In this document: positions 53,233 through 61,412 of the stretch, one piece after another
Position numbering within the stretch: the first letter of the stretch is position 1
Layout of the letters: each line of letters starts with the position of its first letter
NCBI RefSeq assembly: GCF_002836975.1
Contig: NZ_NIJK01000040.1
Coordinates: 1-64,000, forward strand
Source: Shewanella indica
Lineage (GTDB): Bacteria > Pseudomonadota > Gammaproteobacteria > Enterobacterales > Shewanellaceae
Direction of reading: 5' to 3'
Length of the DNA: 64,000 nucleotides
Translations under genes and position numbers: made by a program
The notes under the pieces: generated by a model
What the model saw: only the letters and a program-made list of their open reading frames with translations
Databases searched by the model: none
What the model was told of the DNA's origin: nothing

Positions 53233-53402
53233 AGGTTGTGAGACAAACAAGAGTTAAATAGCGGGTTTTGTCACTGAAAAATAATTAAACCATTTAAAAT
53301 TAATTGCTTACCAACCTTGTTTTGATTGCTGCAAAAAAGTTGCAAGAGTTATTGGGCGGTTTATGTACAACTCCTGGGCCGGGATTGTATTAGTATTTAA
53401 AT

Positions 53403-53801
53403 CATCCAAGGACAAGGATGATTCAGGGAACAAGGTCAGGAAGGCCTCAACCGTGAGGAACACGGTCCAGGGATAACTCAAGGAAGATGCTTATCAGGAT
53501 GATGGCAAACAGGGAAAGCTACTGACCCAAGGAATATGGTCAGCGTCAGGAAGACGAAACAGGATGTATTGAAAGGATGCACAAGGACGATACAGGACAC
53601 GCTTAAGGACAGAGCAAGGCCCGATCAAGGGATAATCGGGACTAAGGGAACAGGTACGCAAGTACAGGGACTCACCAGGATGGTACAGGGAGCGCAGGAC
53701 GCACGGCAGACGCATGGATGGTGCAGGGAAGCAACTTAATAGCTGGAAGGCTTAACAGAGAAACAGATGGGCGCGGCTTAATTGTCGCGCCCTTTCTTAT
53801 T
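53403..53801 (+). ncRNA. csrB: CsrB-type regulatory RNA sequestering CsrA
   Basis: About 390 nt without a credible protein frame carry roughly 25 GGA motifs, nearly all as AGGA or AGGGA, spaced about every 15 nt. That is the hallmark of CsrB/CsrC RNAs, which bind many CsrA dimers and relieve CsrA repression of mRNAs. A -10-like TAGTAT is at 53391-53396. The 3' end is an intrinsic terminator: GGGCGCG (53769-53775) with CGCGCCC (53786-53792) and a T-rich tail. A UvrY-box-like palindrome lies upstream. The exact 5' end is inferred. The unit follows rplS on the same strand but has its own promoter. Confidence 0.88.
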
Positions 53802-53894
53802 TCGGGGCTTTGAGAATAGATAAACTCAGTCGCTTCATACTCTGAATTTTAATGGCAGAACAACCCTAACTAGCTTTCATGGGTAGAGAAGGCC

Positions 53895-54284
53895 TCATCG
53901 ACACCTGCCCGAATTGCACCCGCCTCCTGAGCCACAACCGCCACCGACACTGCCCCTGGCCGTTGGCGCTTCATGCCATTCGGGTTCGGGAAAGATGGGC
54001 CATTCGATTTTCTGGATTTGTTTGCCGTGCATCAGAATATGGCCGCGATACTGGTTGATGCCATCGGTACTGAACTCAAACATAAAGCGTGCCTTCCAGC
54101 ACAGACCATTCCGGCCACCTATGCTGGGACGCGCCGACTCCATGGCGATGGCAAGCATCTGCACCTTTTGTCGCTGGCATTCCCTTTCGGCAAATACCCG
54201 GCTGAGTTCGGCCATTTGTCGCAGCTGCCAGAAAAACGCAGCAATCATAACCAGCGCTGCGATCAGTAGAAAATCTGTCATCAT
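53895..54284 (-). CDS. DUF3301 family membrane-anchored protein
   Basis: A 129-residue protein. One N-terminal transmembrane helix (LLIAALVMIAAFFWQL), then a soluble region with ARFMFEFSTDGINQYRGHILMHGKQIQKIEWP matching DUF3301. The C-terminus is an odd Gly/Cys/Arg tail (GGGCGSGGGC). Two adjacent ATGs (54284 and 54281) can start it. Its start overlaps the stop of the upstream DUF3549 gene by 4 bp. The function is unknown. Confidence 0.8.
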   Translation of the reverse strand: MMTDFLLIAALVMIAAFFWQLRQMAELSRVFAERECQRQKVQMLAIAMESARPSIGGRNGLCWKARFMFEFSTDGINQYRGHILMHGKQIQKIEWPIFPEPEWHEAPTARGSVGGGCGSGGGCNSGRCR

Positions 54285-55294
54285 TCTGTGGTCGCCCTGA
54301 ACAGACCGCCAATGGCGCCGGATAGGCGGTCACTGCGGTGAGGATTGCGAAGTTCGCTCAATACCTGGGTACGTATCCCGGGTATGGCCACAATATCAGC
54401 AAAGATTTGATTAAAGAAGCTTTGCTCCTGTAAAGCCAAAGCCTCGAGATAAATTTTGCGGCATCCATCCTGTTTCAGACTAAGCCAGCAGCGGGCGGCG
54501 ATGGCAACCAAGGCATCAATATTTAGCGCTTGTTGCTTGTTCAGCTCAGTTATCGCCTGTTGGCAGAGTTCGGGGTGAGACGCCAAGGCGCGAAGGAAGT
54601 AAACCTTATGTTCGGGGGCCGCTTCTTTGAATGCCTGGAAGAGCGTTTCGGCAAGCGGCTCAGGCAGCAATATATGTTCCAATTGCTGGCAAAGGGCAAT
54701 CTGTACCTCGGCGGCGCCTTTGTTCAATCCTTGTTGCAACAGGGCTGAGTGATCCAGTTCATTGACCCTGGCACAGATATCCGCCAGCCCTTGCAGTCCC
54801 AGATGTTGCCAGTTTTCGGCTGCCACCTTGCCGCTCAGGTATTGGCAGGCATATTCATACTGTACAGAAGCGGCTTGTCCCAATTGTTTACGCACCAAGG
54901 CGTTGAATAGGGCCAATTTTTCCTGCGATGGCTTGAAACTGAAGGGATGATTGGCCATCTGTTGCTGCTGGGCTTCGCTCAGTTCACGGGTCAGGTTTTC
55001 CCCCATGGCTTCAAGCAGCATTTGAATAAACTGGCTACGCGCAGCTGGGACCAGGAGTCCGCGCTCATCCAAGGGTAATTTCAGGAACCAGATATATTGC
55101 TGATTGCTGCCATCCCAGAACACCAGGGCAAACTGGGCATGCCCTTGTATGGGAAAGGGGTAAGGGCTTTGAAGGGCTTCTATTTGATGAAAAGCCATGG
55201 GATCTATGTGCTGCACCCTGCGGCCGAGATCATAGACCTGATACTGGGTGTTGGCGGCGGTGAGAAGTTCGCTGAGGGTAGTGATACTGTCCAT
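54281..55294 (-). CDS. DUF3549 family protein
   Basis: A 337-residue soluble protein matching DUF3549: TTLSELLTAANTQYQVYDLGRRVQHID at the start, LVFWDGSNQQYIWFLKLPLDERGLL near 75, and a helical C-terminal part of HEAT-like look. The ATG at 55294 is chosen because the family starts with the TLSELL segment; an upstream ATG at 55369 would add a hydrophilic tail without support. Coupled to DUF3301 by a 4-bp overlap. The function is unknown; the pair is conserved in Shewanella and Vibrio as far as I recall. Confidence 0.82.
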   Translation of the reverse strand: MDSITTLSELLTAANTQYQVYDLGRRVQHIDPMAFHQIEALQSPYPFPIQGHAQFALVFWDGSNQQYIWFLKLPLDERGLLVPAARSQFIQMLLEAMGENLTRELSEAQQQQMANHPFSFKPSQEKLALFNALVRKQLGQAASVQYEYACQYLSGKVAAENWQHLGLQGLADICARVNELDHSALLQQGLNKGAAEVQIALCQQLEHILLPEPLAETLFQAFKEAAPEHKVYFLRALASHPELCQQAITELNKQQALNIDALVAIAARCWLSLKQDGCRKIYLEALALQEQSFFNQIFADIVAIPGIRTQVLSELRNPHRSDRLSGAIGGLFRATTE

Positions 55295-55398
55295 GCTCGT
55301 TTGACTCTTGTACAACAAATGCGGTGCATTATAGGGATAAGCTTGGCCCGATGGTATGATTGACGCCAATTTATTGTTTTGGATCTATGAGGTAACAG

Positions 55399-55722
55399 AT
55401 GCCTTTTCTGGCGACTGAAAAACTCCTGTTGGCCATAGAGGTCGAATTGAAAGCGCTGGGAATGTGGAGCGCAACGGCTCCTGGCGCGACTGCCATGGCC
55501 AGCCAGGCGCCCTTTGCCTGTGACAGTATGGCGTTTGAAGCCTGGTTGCAGTTTATTCTGTTGCCGAAAATGCGCGCGCTGATAGAAGCACAAATGCCGC
55601 TGCCATCAGCTATAGCAACTGCGCCTATGGCCGAGCATGTATGGGGTGAAGCGCCCACATATCGTAATTTGATCACTTTGTTGAGAACCTTGGATGAACT
55701 CCTTACCAAACAAGCAAGATGA
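55399..55722 (+). CDS. yqcC: YqcC family protein
   Basis: A 107-residue protein matching YqcC: LLLAIEVELKALGMWSA at the N-terminus, PFACDSMAFEAWLQFILLPKMRALIE in the middle. It overlaps the next gene, truC, by 29 bp in another frame, as in E. coli, where yqcC-truC-yqcA are adjacent. Function unknown. Confidence 0.88.
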   Translation: MPFLATEKLLLAIEVELKALGMWSATAPGATAMASQAPFACDSMAFEAWLQFILLPKMRALIEAQMPLPSAIATAPMAEHVWGEAPTYRNLITLLRTLDELLTKQAR

Positions 55723-56536
55723 GACCCAGCTTCAAGCCGAGATTTCGGAGCAATCTTTGACACCAGTGGATGAAGAGTGCCCCGAGATCCGTATCCTCTA
55801 TGAAGATGAACACCTGGTTGCCATCCATAAACCGGCGGGATTACTGGTGCACAGAACCTATCTGGCGCGAAAAGAGCGTTTTTTCGCCATGCAGCTGACC
55901 CGGGATCTGGTGGGTTGCCATGTGTTTCCGGTGCACAGGTTGGATAGGCCTACTTCGGGCGTCTTGTTGTTTGCCAAAAGCAGTGAAGTTGCTGCTCTTC
56001 TGTGTCAGCAGTTTGCCGGGCGCGAGACGCGCAAGGAGTATCTGGCCCTGGTGCGCGGTAATATGCACCAAGCCGGTACGCTGGACTATCCACTCAAAGA
56101 GGAGTTGGATGCCGTGGCCGATAAAGATGCCGACCGCAACAAGGAAGCCCAGGATGCCATTACTCAATATGCGCCGTTGCTCAATGCCGAGATCCCTTTC
56201 CCGTCAGGGCGGTACCCCAGCAGTCGTTTTGCCTTGATGCGCCTCTCGCCGTTGACCGGACGTAAGCATCAGCTCAGAAGGCATATGGCTCATCTGCGTC
56301 ACCCCATCATAGGTGACACCACCCACGGCGATGGCAAACAAAACCGTTTCTTTCGTGAACACTTCGGCCTCAACCGTTTATGGTTGCTGGCTCAGAGCTT
56401 GAGCTTCACTCACCCAAAGACAGGCGAACCCGTCACTATAGTGACAGAGCCGGAGGCTGAATGGCAGCAAGTGTTCGATGGCCTGGGCTGGGATGAGTCC
56501 CTGCTTGAGTCAGACAGCGGTTTACTGCTGGCTTAG
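55694..56536 (+). CDS. truC: tRNA pseudouridine-65 synthase TruC
   Basis: A 280-residue RluA-family pseudouridine synthase that modifies U65 of certain tRNAs. The catalytic Asp lies in PVHRLDRPTSGVLLFAKS near residue 85. RILYEDEHLVAIHKPAGLLVHRT is the family N-terminal block, and LTGRKHQLRRHMAHLRHPIIGD the C-terminal signature. Its stop codon TAG is part of a TTAG target duplication: a MITE has inserted exactly there, so the protein end is preserved. E. coli TruC is 260 aa. Confidence 0.92.
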   Translation: MNSLPNKQDETQLQAEISEQSLTPVDEECPEIRILYEDEHLVAIHKPAGLLVHRTYLARKERFFAMQLTRDLVGCHVFPVHRLDRPTSGVLLFAKSSEVAALLCQQFAGRETRKEYLALVRGNMHQAGTLDYPLKEELDAVADKDADRNKEAQDAITQYAPLLNAEIPFPSGRYPSSRFALMRLSPLTGRKHQLRRHMAHLRHPIIGDTTHGDGKQNRFFREHFGLNRLWLLAQSLSFTHPKTGEPVTIVTEPEAEWQQVFDGLGWDESLLESDSGLLLA

Positions 56537-56804
56537 GGAAGGTGCGAATAAGTCCTCGTGGCACTCTGGCTTGCACAGCAATTGGCGTTCAAGGCATCTG
56601 ACTGAAGGCATGCCGGGGCCTGTCGAAGTCGGATAACGCAGAGAGCCGGTTGCTGTGAAAGCCCCGAAGGGCGTGGCTTACAGACCTGCCTGCTATGTTG
56701 TGCTTCTTGCAAAGGACTAGGGCCATTTGCTGCGAACCACGCCTTGCATCCAGACCCGTAAGCCGACGCAGAGCACACATGGGACTTGTTCGCACCTTCC
56801 TTAG
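56533..56804. mobile_element. 264-bp MITE with 19-bp terminal inverted repeats and TTAG target duplication
   Basis: The element runs 56537-56800. The left terminal repeat GGAAGGTGCGAATAAGTCC (56537-56555) matches the reverse complement of the right one (56782-56800) at 18 of 19 bases. TTAG flanks both ends (56533-56536 and 56801-56804), the YTAR-type duplication of IS5-group transposases. The interior holds no transposase, so it is non-autonomous. It sits in the truC stop codon and separates truC from yqcA. A relic of the same family is at about 540-603. Confidence 0.85.
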
Positions 56805-57104
56805 GTTTCGTCTTTATTGGTGCGCTTGTGCATCATGTCAAGCAAGGGACGGTAAGCGTCGAGTGGATAGTGGGCATGGTGTTGGTCTTGTTGAGCGGCT
56901 CTAAAGTAACACATACGGCGAACATGAGTTGCCCTTTGATGTTGCTTCTGAAGTTTCTGTCTGCTGCTCTGTCGCATCGCTGCGTTTCCTTATCGCCAAT
57001 GGCGTGTCGGCTGGGTGTCTGTTGATGCTTATGCTTGCAGCATAAGCAGACGATACAGTATGGTGGAGAACAATGAGTATTGACTCCGAGGTGCAGAGTA
57101 TAAC
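56805..57104. other. Non-coding stretch between MITE and yqcA, possible gene remnant
   Basis: A frame through the right MITE end reads LGFVFIGALVHHVKQGTVSVEWIVG and then a hydrophobic stretch, stopping at 57025. It has no Shine-Dalgarno or clear start and may be a remnant of a small membrane protein or chance. TGCTTATGC (57026-57034) and GCATAAGCA (57040-57048) form a hairpin before yqcA, without a T run. Confidence 0.35.
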
Positions 57105-57569
57105 ATGAAAAAAGTGAACCTGGTGTTTGGAACTGTCTATGGTAATGCCCAGTTTGTTGCCGAGACGCTCCAGAAGCAGCTCCAGACTCATGGCTTTGAA
57201 GCTAAACTTTGGCAAAGTCATGAGCTTAAAGGATATATACCGGCGGCCGATGAGTATCTGTTGCTGGTTTCTTCCACTACCGGGCAAGGGGATCTTCCGG
57301 ATGATATTTTGCCCTGGTTTTTGGAACTGAAAGACACGGCCCCCTACTTGCCTGAGCTCAGGTACGGAGTTATTGCCCTGGGAGACTCGAGTTATGAGAC
57401 CTTCTGCGGCGCAGGTAAACAATTGGATGAACTGTTTGCGGAGCTTGGCGCCAAACGTATCGGTGAACGTTTGGAGATTGATGCCTGCGAAACCATGGAA
57501 CCCGAGGTCGAGGCTCAAGCATGGCTCAACAACTGGCTACCCCTGCTGAAAACAGAAGCGGGCGCCTGA
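57105..57569 (+). CDS. yqcA: Flavodoxin-like protein YqcA (MioC family)
   Basis: A 154-residue flavodoxin. LVFGTVYGNAQFVAETL is the FMN-phosphate loop (normally GTxTGNAE; here GTVYGNAQ), LVSSTTGQGDLPDDILPWF the W-side loop and ALGDSSYETFCGAGKQLDE the Y-side loop. It is an electron carrier of unknown partner, related to MioC. In E. coli it follows truC. Its 3' end overlaps the PTS gene start by 49 bp. Confidence 0.88.
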   Translation: MKKVNLVFGTVYGNAQFVAETLQKQLQTHGFEAKLWQSHELKGYIPAADEYLLLVSSTTGQGDLPDDILPWFLELKDTAPYLPELRYGVIALGDSSYETFCGAGKQLDELFAELGAKRIGERLEIDACETMEPEVEAQAWLNNWLPLLKTEAGA

Positions 57570-59002
57570 AAGGCTTTTCACAACATTGGTTTAAGTTTGC
57601 TCAGCGCCTGAGTCAGGCGCTGCTTGTCCCCATAGCTATCCTGCCTGCTGCCGGAGTGATGAAAGGCCTGGCCAGCACGCCGACAGGTATTTTGTCTCCT
57701 TCGCTCAATGAGCTGTTTGCCACTACTGGCGATCTCATCTTCACTATGATGCCGTTGTTGTTTGCCATCGCGATTGCCATAGGCTTTTGCCGTGATCAGG
57801 GGATTGCCGCCTTCAGTGCTGCGTTCGGTTATGGGGTATTCAACTCAAGCTTATCGCTGCTGGCCTCGCAAAACCCCGTGCACACCTCGGTTTGGCTCGG
57901 AGTGGAAACCATAGATACAGGTATAGCCGGTGGCATGTTGCTTGGGGTAATGACCTGTTTGGCGATGGCCATGAGTCGTCATTTACGTTTGCCGGCTATC
58001 TTTTCCTTCTTTGAGGGACGCCGCAGCGCGCCATTGTTGATGCTGCCGTTGGCGGTGTTGCTGGCCTATTTGCTGGCGCTTATCTGGCCACCTTTGGCGC
58101 ACTATATTGAGGTGTTCTCCAACTGGGCCGTGTATCAAAAGCCACAGCTGGCCTTTGCCATCTATGGCACGGTGGAACGCCTCTTGCTGCCGCTTGGACT
58201 GCACCATATCTGGAATGCGCCTTTCTATCTCGAGCTTGGGCAGTATTATCAGGATGGTCAATGGCTCAGAGGCGAAGTGGCGCGCTACCTCGCCGGCGAT
58301 CCCCAGGCCGGCAACCTGGCCGGTGGCTATCTCATCAAAATGTGGGGCCTGCCAGCGGCGGCCCTGGCGATTTGGCGCTGTGCCGACAAGAGTGAACGCA
58401 ATCGGCTGGCCGGCATTATGCTGTCGGCGGCGGCCACCAGTTGGCTCACCGGGGTAACTGAGCCGATTGAGTTTGCTTTCCTGTTTGTGGCGCCTTTGCT
58501 GTATCTGGTGCACGCATTGCTGACCGGGCTGGCTTATGCTGTCTGTATCTGGCTCGACATTCACTATGGGCTGGTGTTTTCCAACGGTTTGTTGGATTTT
58601 GCCCTTTTGTGGCATCAATCCGCCAACGCCGGTTGGTTTCTGATCCTGGGCCCCTTGACCGCAGTCATCTATTACCTGATTTTCCGGGCTTCCATCATGG
58701 CATTCAATCTTAAGACGCCGGGGCGGCTGGAGCCGGAAACCACTTCGGGCGGCAATCTGCTGGCCATGATAGGCGCGCTCGGCGGCGCCGCCAATATCCG
58801 CAACCTCAGCGCCTGTATGACCCGGTTGCGCCTGAGTGTTGAACGTCCTGAGCTGGTGGACAAGTCACGCTTGTTGGGATTGGGAGCCAAGGGCGTAATA
58901 GTGGTGGGGCAGGGCGTTCAGGTGGTGTTTGGCACCAAGGCCGAGACCTTGAGAGGGCTTTTGCAAAAGTATCTGGACAGCCGCCAGACAAGCCGGAGAT
59001 AA
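57521..59002 (+). CDS. PTS permease, glucose/N-acetylglucosamine family (EIICB)
   Basis: A 493-residue PTS protein. Residues 20-380 form the membrane IIC domain (LLVPIAILPAAGVMKGLA, GLHHIWNAPFYLELGQY, TGVTEPIEFAFLFVAPLLY, the conserved G-I-T-E-P-I-E-F motif being GVTEPIEF). The C-terminal IIB domain has the phosphorylated cysteine in NLSACMTRLRL near residue 430. No IIA domain is attached, so phosphate must come from a separate EIIA such as Crr. The sugar is glucose or GlcNAc class. It starts inside yqcA's last codons with GAGG upstream, and has no dedicated regulator nearby. Confidence 0.88.
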   Translation: MAQQLATPAENRSGRLKGFSQHWFKFAQRLSQALLVPIAILPAAGVMKGLASTPTGILSPSLNELFATTGDLIFTMMPLLFAIAIAIGFCRDQGIAAFSAAFGYGVFNSSLSLLASQNPVHTSVWLGVETIDTGIAGGMLLGVMTCLAMAMSRHLRLPAIFSFFEGRRSAPLLMLPLAVLLAYLLALIWPPLAHYIEVFSNWAVYQKPQLAFAIYGTVERLLLPLGLHHIWNAPFYLELGQYYQDGQWLRGEVARYLAGDPQAGNLAGGYLIKMWGLPAAALAIWRCADKSERNRLAGIMLSAAATSWLTGVTEPIEFAFLFVAPLLYLVHALLTGLAYAVCIWLDIHYGLVFSNGLLDFALLWHQSANAGWFLILGPLTAVIYYLIFRASIMAFNLKTPGRLEPETTSGGNLLAMIGALGGAANIRNLSACMTRLRLSVERPELVDKSRLLGLGAKGVIVVGQGVQVVFGTKAETLRGLLQKYLDSRQTSRR

Positions 59003-59088
59003 CGAGCTGCTTTTGATGAATAAATTTTAAGCGCGCCAGTGGCGAGACTGTGGCATATTCAAACTTTAATGCTGTAATCGGAGCCGAT

Positions 59089-59922
59089 ATGCCACGCAAA
59101 ATACTGATGATTGATTGTGCCGATGAATATGGGCTTATCGCCAGAGTTACTGGGGTATGCTTTCAGCACAGACTGAATATCATCAAAAACAACGAGTTTG
59201 TTGATAATCAGCAGGGGCGCTTTTTCATGCGTACCGAGCTTGAAGGTGAGTTCGATGAAGCTAAGCTGTTAGAAGAATTGGCTGAAGTTCTGCCCAAGCA
59301 AAACCATATGAAACTGGTGGATGCCGGACGCAAGCGCATAGTGGTGTTGGCGACCAAGGAGGCCCATTGCCTCGGTGATCTCTTGATGAAAACTTACTAT
59401 GGTGCCCTCGATGTGGAAATAGCCGCCATAGTGGCCAACTACGATACGCTGGCACCGCTGGCTGCCAAGTTTGAGGTACCTTTTCATCATGTCAGCCATC
59501 AGGGGCTGGATCGCAGCGCCCACGAGCGTGCCATGTTGGAGATTATCGCCGGCTATCAGCCTGAATACCTGGTACTGGCCAAATATATGCGGGTGCTTAC
59601 CCCAGAGTTTGTCGAGCAGTATCCCAATAAGATTATCAATATTCATCACTCCTTTCTGCCGGCCTTTATCGGTGCCAATCCCTATCGTCAGGCGTGGGAG
59701 CGCGGGGTGAAAATTATTGGGGCCACGGCGCACTTTGTGAATAACTGTTTGGATGAGGGGCCCATCATTAAGCAGGATGTTATCCCTGTGGATCACAGTT
59801 ACAGCGCGGCAGATATGGCCAAAGCCGGCCGAGATGTGGAAAAAAGTGTTCTCAGCCGGGCTCTGGCGCTGGTACTCAATGAACAGGTTGTGGTGTACGG
59901 CAACAAAACCTTGGTATTTTAA
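59089..59922 (+). CDS. purU: Formyltetrahydrofolate deformylase
   Basis: A 277-residue enzyme hydrolysing 10-formyl-THF to formate and THF, balancing one-carbon units. The N-terminal ACT domain (ILMIDCADEYGLIARVTGVC, FFMRTELEG) is followed by a formyltransferase-like domain with NIHHSFLPAFIGANPYRQAWERGVKIIGATAHFV and DEGPIIKQDVIPVDH, the catalytic Asn-His-Asp set. The ATG at 59089 with GGAG upstream is chosen over 59050. Length fits E. coli PurU (280). Confidence 0.93.
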   Translation: MPRKILMIDCADEYGLIARVTGVCFQHRLNIIKNNEFVDNQQGRFFMRTELEGEFDEAKLLEELAEVLPKQNHMKLVDAGRKRIVVLATKEAHCLGDLLMKTYYGALDVEIAAIVANYDTLAPLAAKFEVPFHHVSHQGLDRSAHERAMLEIIAGYQPEYLVLAKYMRVLTPEFVEQYPNKIINIHHSFLPAFIGANPYRQAWERGVKIIGATAHFVNNCLDEGPIIKQDVIPVDHSYSAADMAKAGRDVEKSVLSRALALVLNEQVVVYGNKTLVF

Positions 59923-59947
59923 TCCGAGTGTTTTGGGCTCAGTGAGT

Positions 59948-60313
59948 TCAGCGGAAACTCACGTAGAGTTTTTCCTCTTCTGGGATCATGGCCATATCGG
60001 AAATGGTCACTTTGCCGGGCAGGAAGCGGCCAATCTTTTTGGCTGTGCGATCGGCGCCATGACTCATGGCAAATTGATGCAGTGACTCACCATTGCATAC
60101 CAGTCGAGGGAATACTCGCTGTTCATTGATCCGGTATTCACGTAAGGTGGTGGAAAACTCTATCATGCTGTTGCTGGCACTGGATTTACAGACCTGGATT
60201 AAGGCCTGCTCGATATAAGGATCCATTACGGCCTGGGCACTGAGAGAGCCGAAGCTCAGGCCGGCGACAGCCAGTAATACTGCGCCGGTGCGGGTACGTT
60301 GGCAAAGGTTCAT
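59948..60313 (-). CDS. Small periplasmic DUF3718 protein
   Basis: A 121-residue protein with a cleavable signal peptide (GAVLLAVAGLSFGSLSAQA) and a DUF3718 domain: DPYIEQALIQVCKSSASNSMIEF, CNGESLHQFAMSHGADRTAKKI. Two conserved cysteines may form a disulfide. The family is typical of Shewanella; function unknown. The ATG at 60313 is chosen so that the signal peptide starts with basic residues (CQRTRTG). Confidence 0.8.
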   Translation of the reverse strand: MNLCQRTRTGAVLLAVAGLSFGSLSAQAVMDPYIEQALIQVCKSSASNSMIEFSTTLREYRINEQRVFPRLVCNGESLHQFAMSHGADRTAKKIGRFLPGKVTISDMAMIPEEEKLYVSFR

Positions 60314-60340
60314 GGCTTGCTCCTTTTCGGGATGCTTCAA

Positions 60341-60570
60341 GTACCATTTAAGTACAGTCGCAGCAGCGGCATTTGCCAGCGATGGAATTGAGGCTTTCTG
60401 TCAGCAGTTGTTGCTGTTTGGGCAGGGTGTGTCCCAAGGTGTGGAAGTTTGTCTCTTGGTAAGTAAATGTGTCTGCCTGTGCCCTTATGGGCAGATCAGA
60501 CAGACACATAGATGGGGATACTGACCTAATAAAGTGTTTATTGCTCTAGGTCAGTTCCCGAGGGCAAGGG
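60341..60570. other. Intergenic region with two hairpins between dapD and the DUF3718 gene
   Basis: CTGACCTA (60521-60528) pairs with TAGGTCAG (60547-60554), 17 bases after dapD's stop on the minus strand, the likely dapD terminator though without a strong T run. A second hairpin, TGTCTG 60470-60475 with CAGACA 60501-60506 and inner GCCC/GGGC, follows. No ORF is seen. Confidence 0.5.
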
Positions 60571-61395
60571 TCAGTCGACCATTCGCAGCAGTTCGTTGAT
60601 ACCCACTTTCCCGCGGGTCTTCTCGTCTACCTTCTTGACTATGATGGCGGCATAAAGATTGTACTTGCCGCAGTTGGAAGGCAGAGTGCCTGACACCACC
60701 ACAGAACCTGCTGGAACCCGGCCATAGTGAATTTCGCCGGTTTCGCGGTCATAGATGCGGGTGCTCTGGCCGATATAGACCCCCATGGAGATCACTGAGC
60801 CTTCCTCGACCACGACTCCTTCAACGATTTCAGAGCGGGCACCGATAAAGCAATTGTCTTCAATAATGGTCGGGCCGGCCTGCAGTGGCTCGAGTACGCC
60901 ACCGATGCCGACACCGCCGGAGAGATGCACGTTTTTACCAATTTGCGCGCAGGAGCCAACCGTGGCCCAGGTGTCGACCATGGTGCCTTCATCCACATAG
61001 GCGCCCAGGTTAACGTAAGAGGGCATAAGCACAGTGTTTTTACCGATGAAAGAGCCTTTGCGCACCGCAGCCGGTGGCACAACACGTATGGCTTCGGCGC
61101 GAAAACGCGCTTCATCATAGTCGGCAAACTTCTGTGGTACCTTGTCGAAATACTTGGTTTCGGCCCCGTCGATTACGCCATTGTCGAAGATGCGGAAAGA
61201 CAGCAAAACGGCTTTCTTGAGCCATTGGTGCACATGCCATTGGCCGTCCAGTTTCTCGGCCACTCGGGCCTCGCCTCTGTCCAGCATGTCAATCACTCGT
61301 TCCACGTCGGCACGCAGCTCGGCGTCAACTGTGGTTGGGCTTATCTGTGCGCGAGCTTCAAAAGCCGCCTCAATACGTTGGCGTAAAGCCTCCAT
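60571..61395 (-). CDS. dapD: Tetrahydrodipicolinate N-succinyltransferase
   Basis: A 274-residue enzyme of the succinylase branch of lysine/diaminopimelate synthesis. The N-terminal helical domain is followed by a left-handed beta-helix built of hexapeptide repeats (about 105-230: [34 protein letters not shown]). Length equals E. coli DapD (274). It lies 17 bp downstream of glnD on the same strand, the usual glnD-dapD order. It indirectly supplies lysine, the substrate of the ablA enzyme. Confidence 0.96.
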   Translation of the reverse strand: MEALRQRIEAAFEARAQISPTTVDAELRADVERVIDMLDRGEARVAEKLDGQWHVHQWLKKAVLLSFRIFDNGVIDGAETKYFDKVPQKFADYDEARFRAEAIRVVPPAAVRKGSFIGKNTVLMPSYVNLGAYVDEGTMVDTWATVGSCAQIGKNVHLSGGVGIGGVLEPLQAGPTIIEDNCFIGARSEIVEGVVVEEGSVISMGVYIGQSTRIYDRETGEIHYGRVPAGSVVVSGTLPSNCGKYNLYAAIIVKKVDEKTRGKVGINELLRMVD

Positions 61396-61412
61396 TGGTT
61401 TCTCCCGTTTAC

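Noticed and set aside
53536..53739. Short protein frame inside the csrB region
   Set aside because: Its codons simply reflect the GGA-rich RNA sequence; there is no ribosome-binding site and no sensible protein composition.
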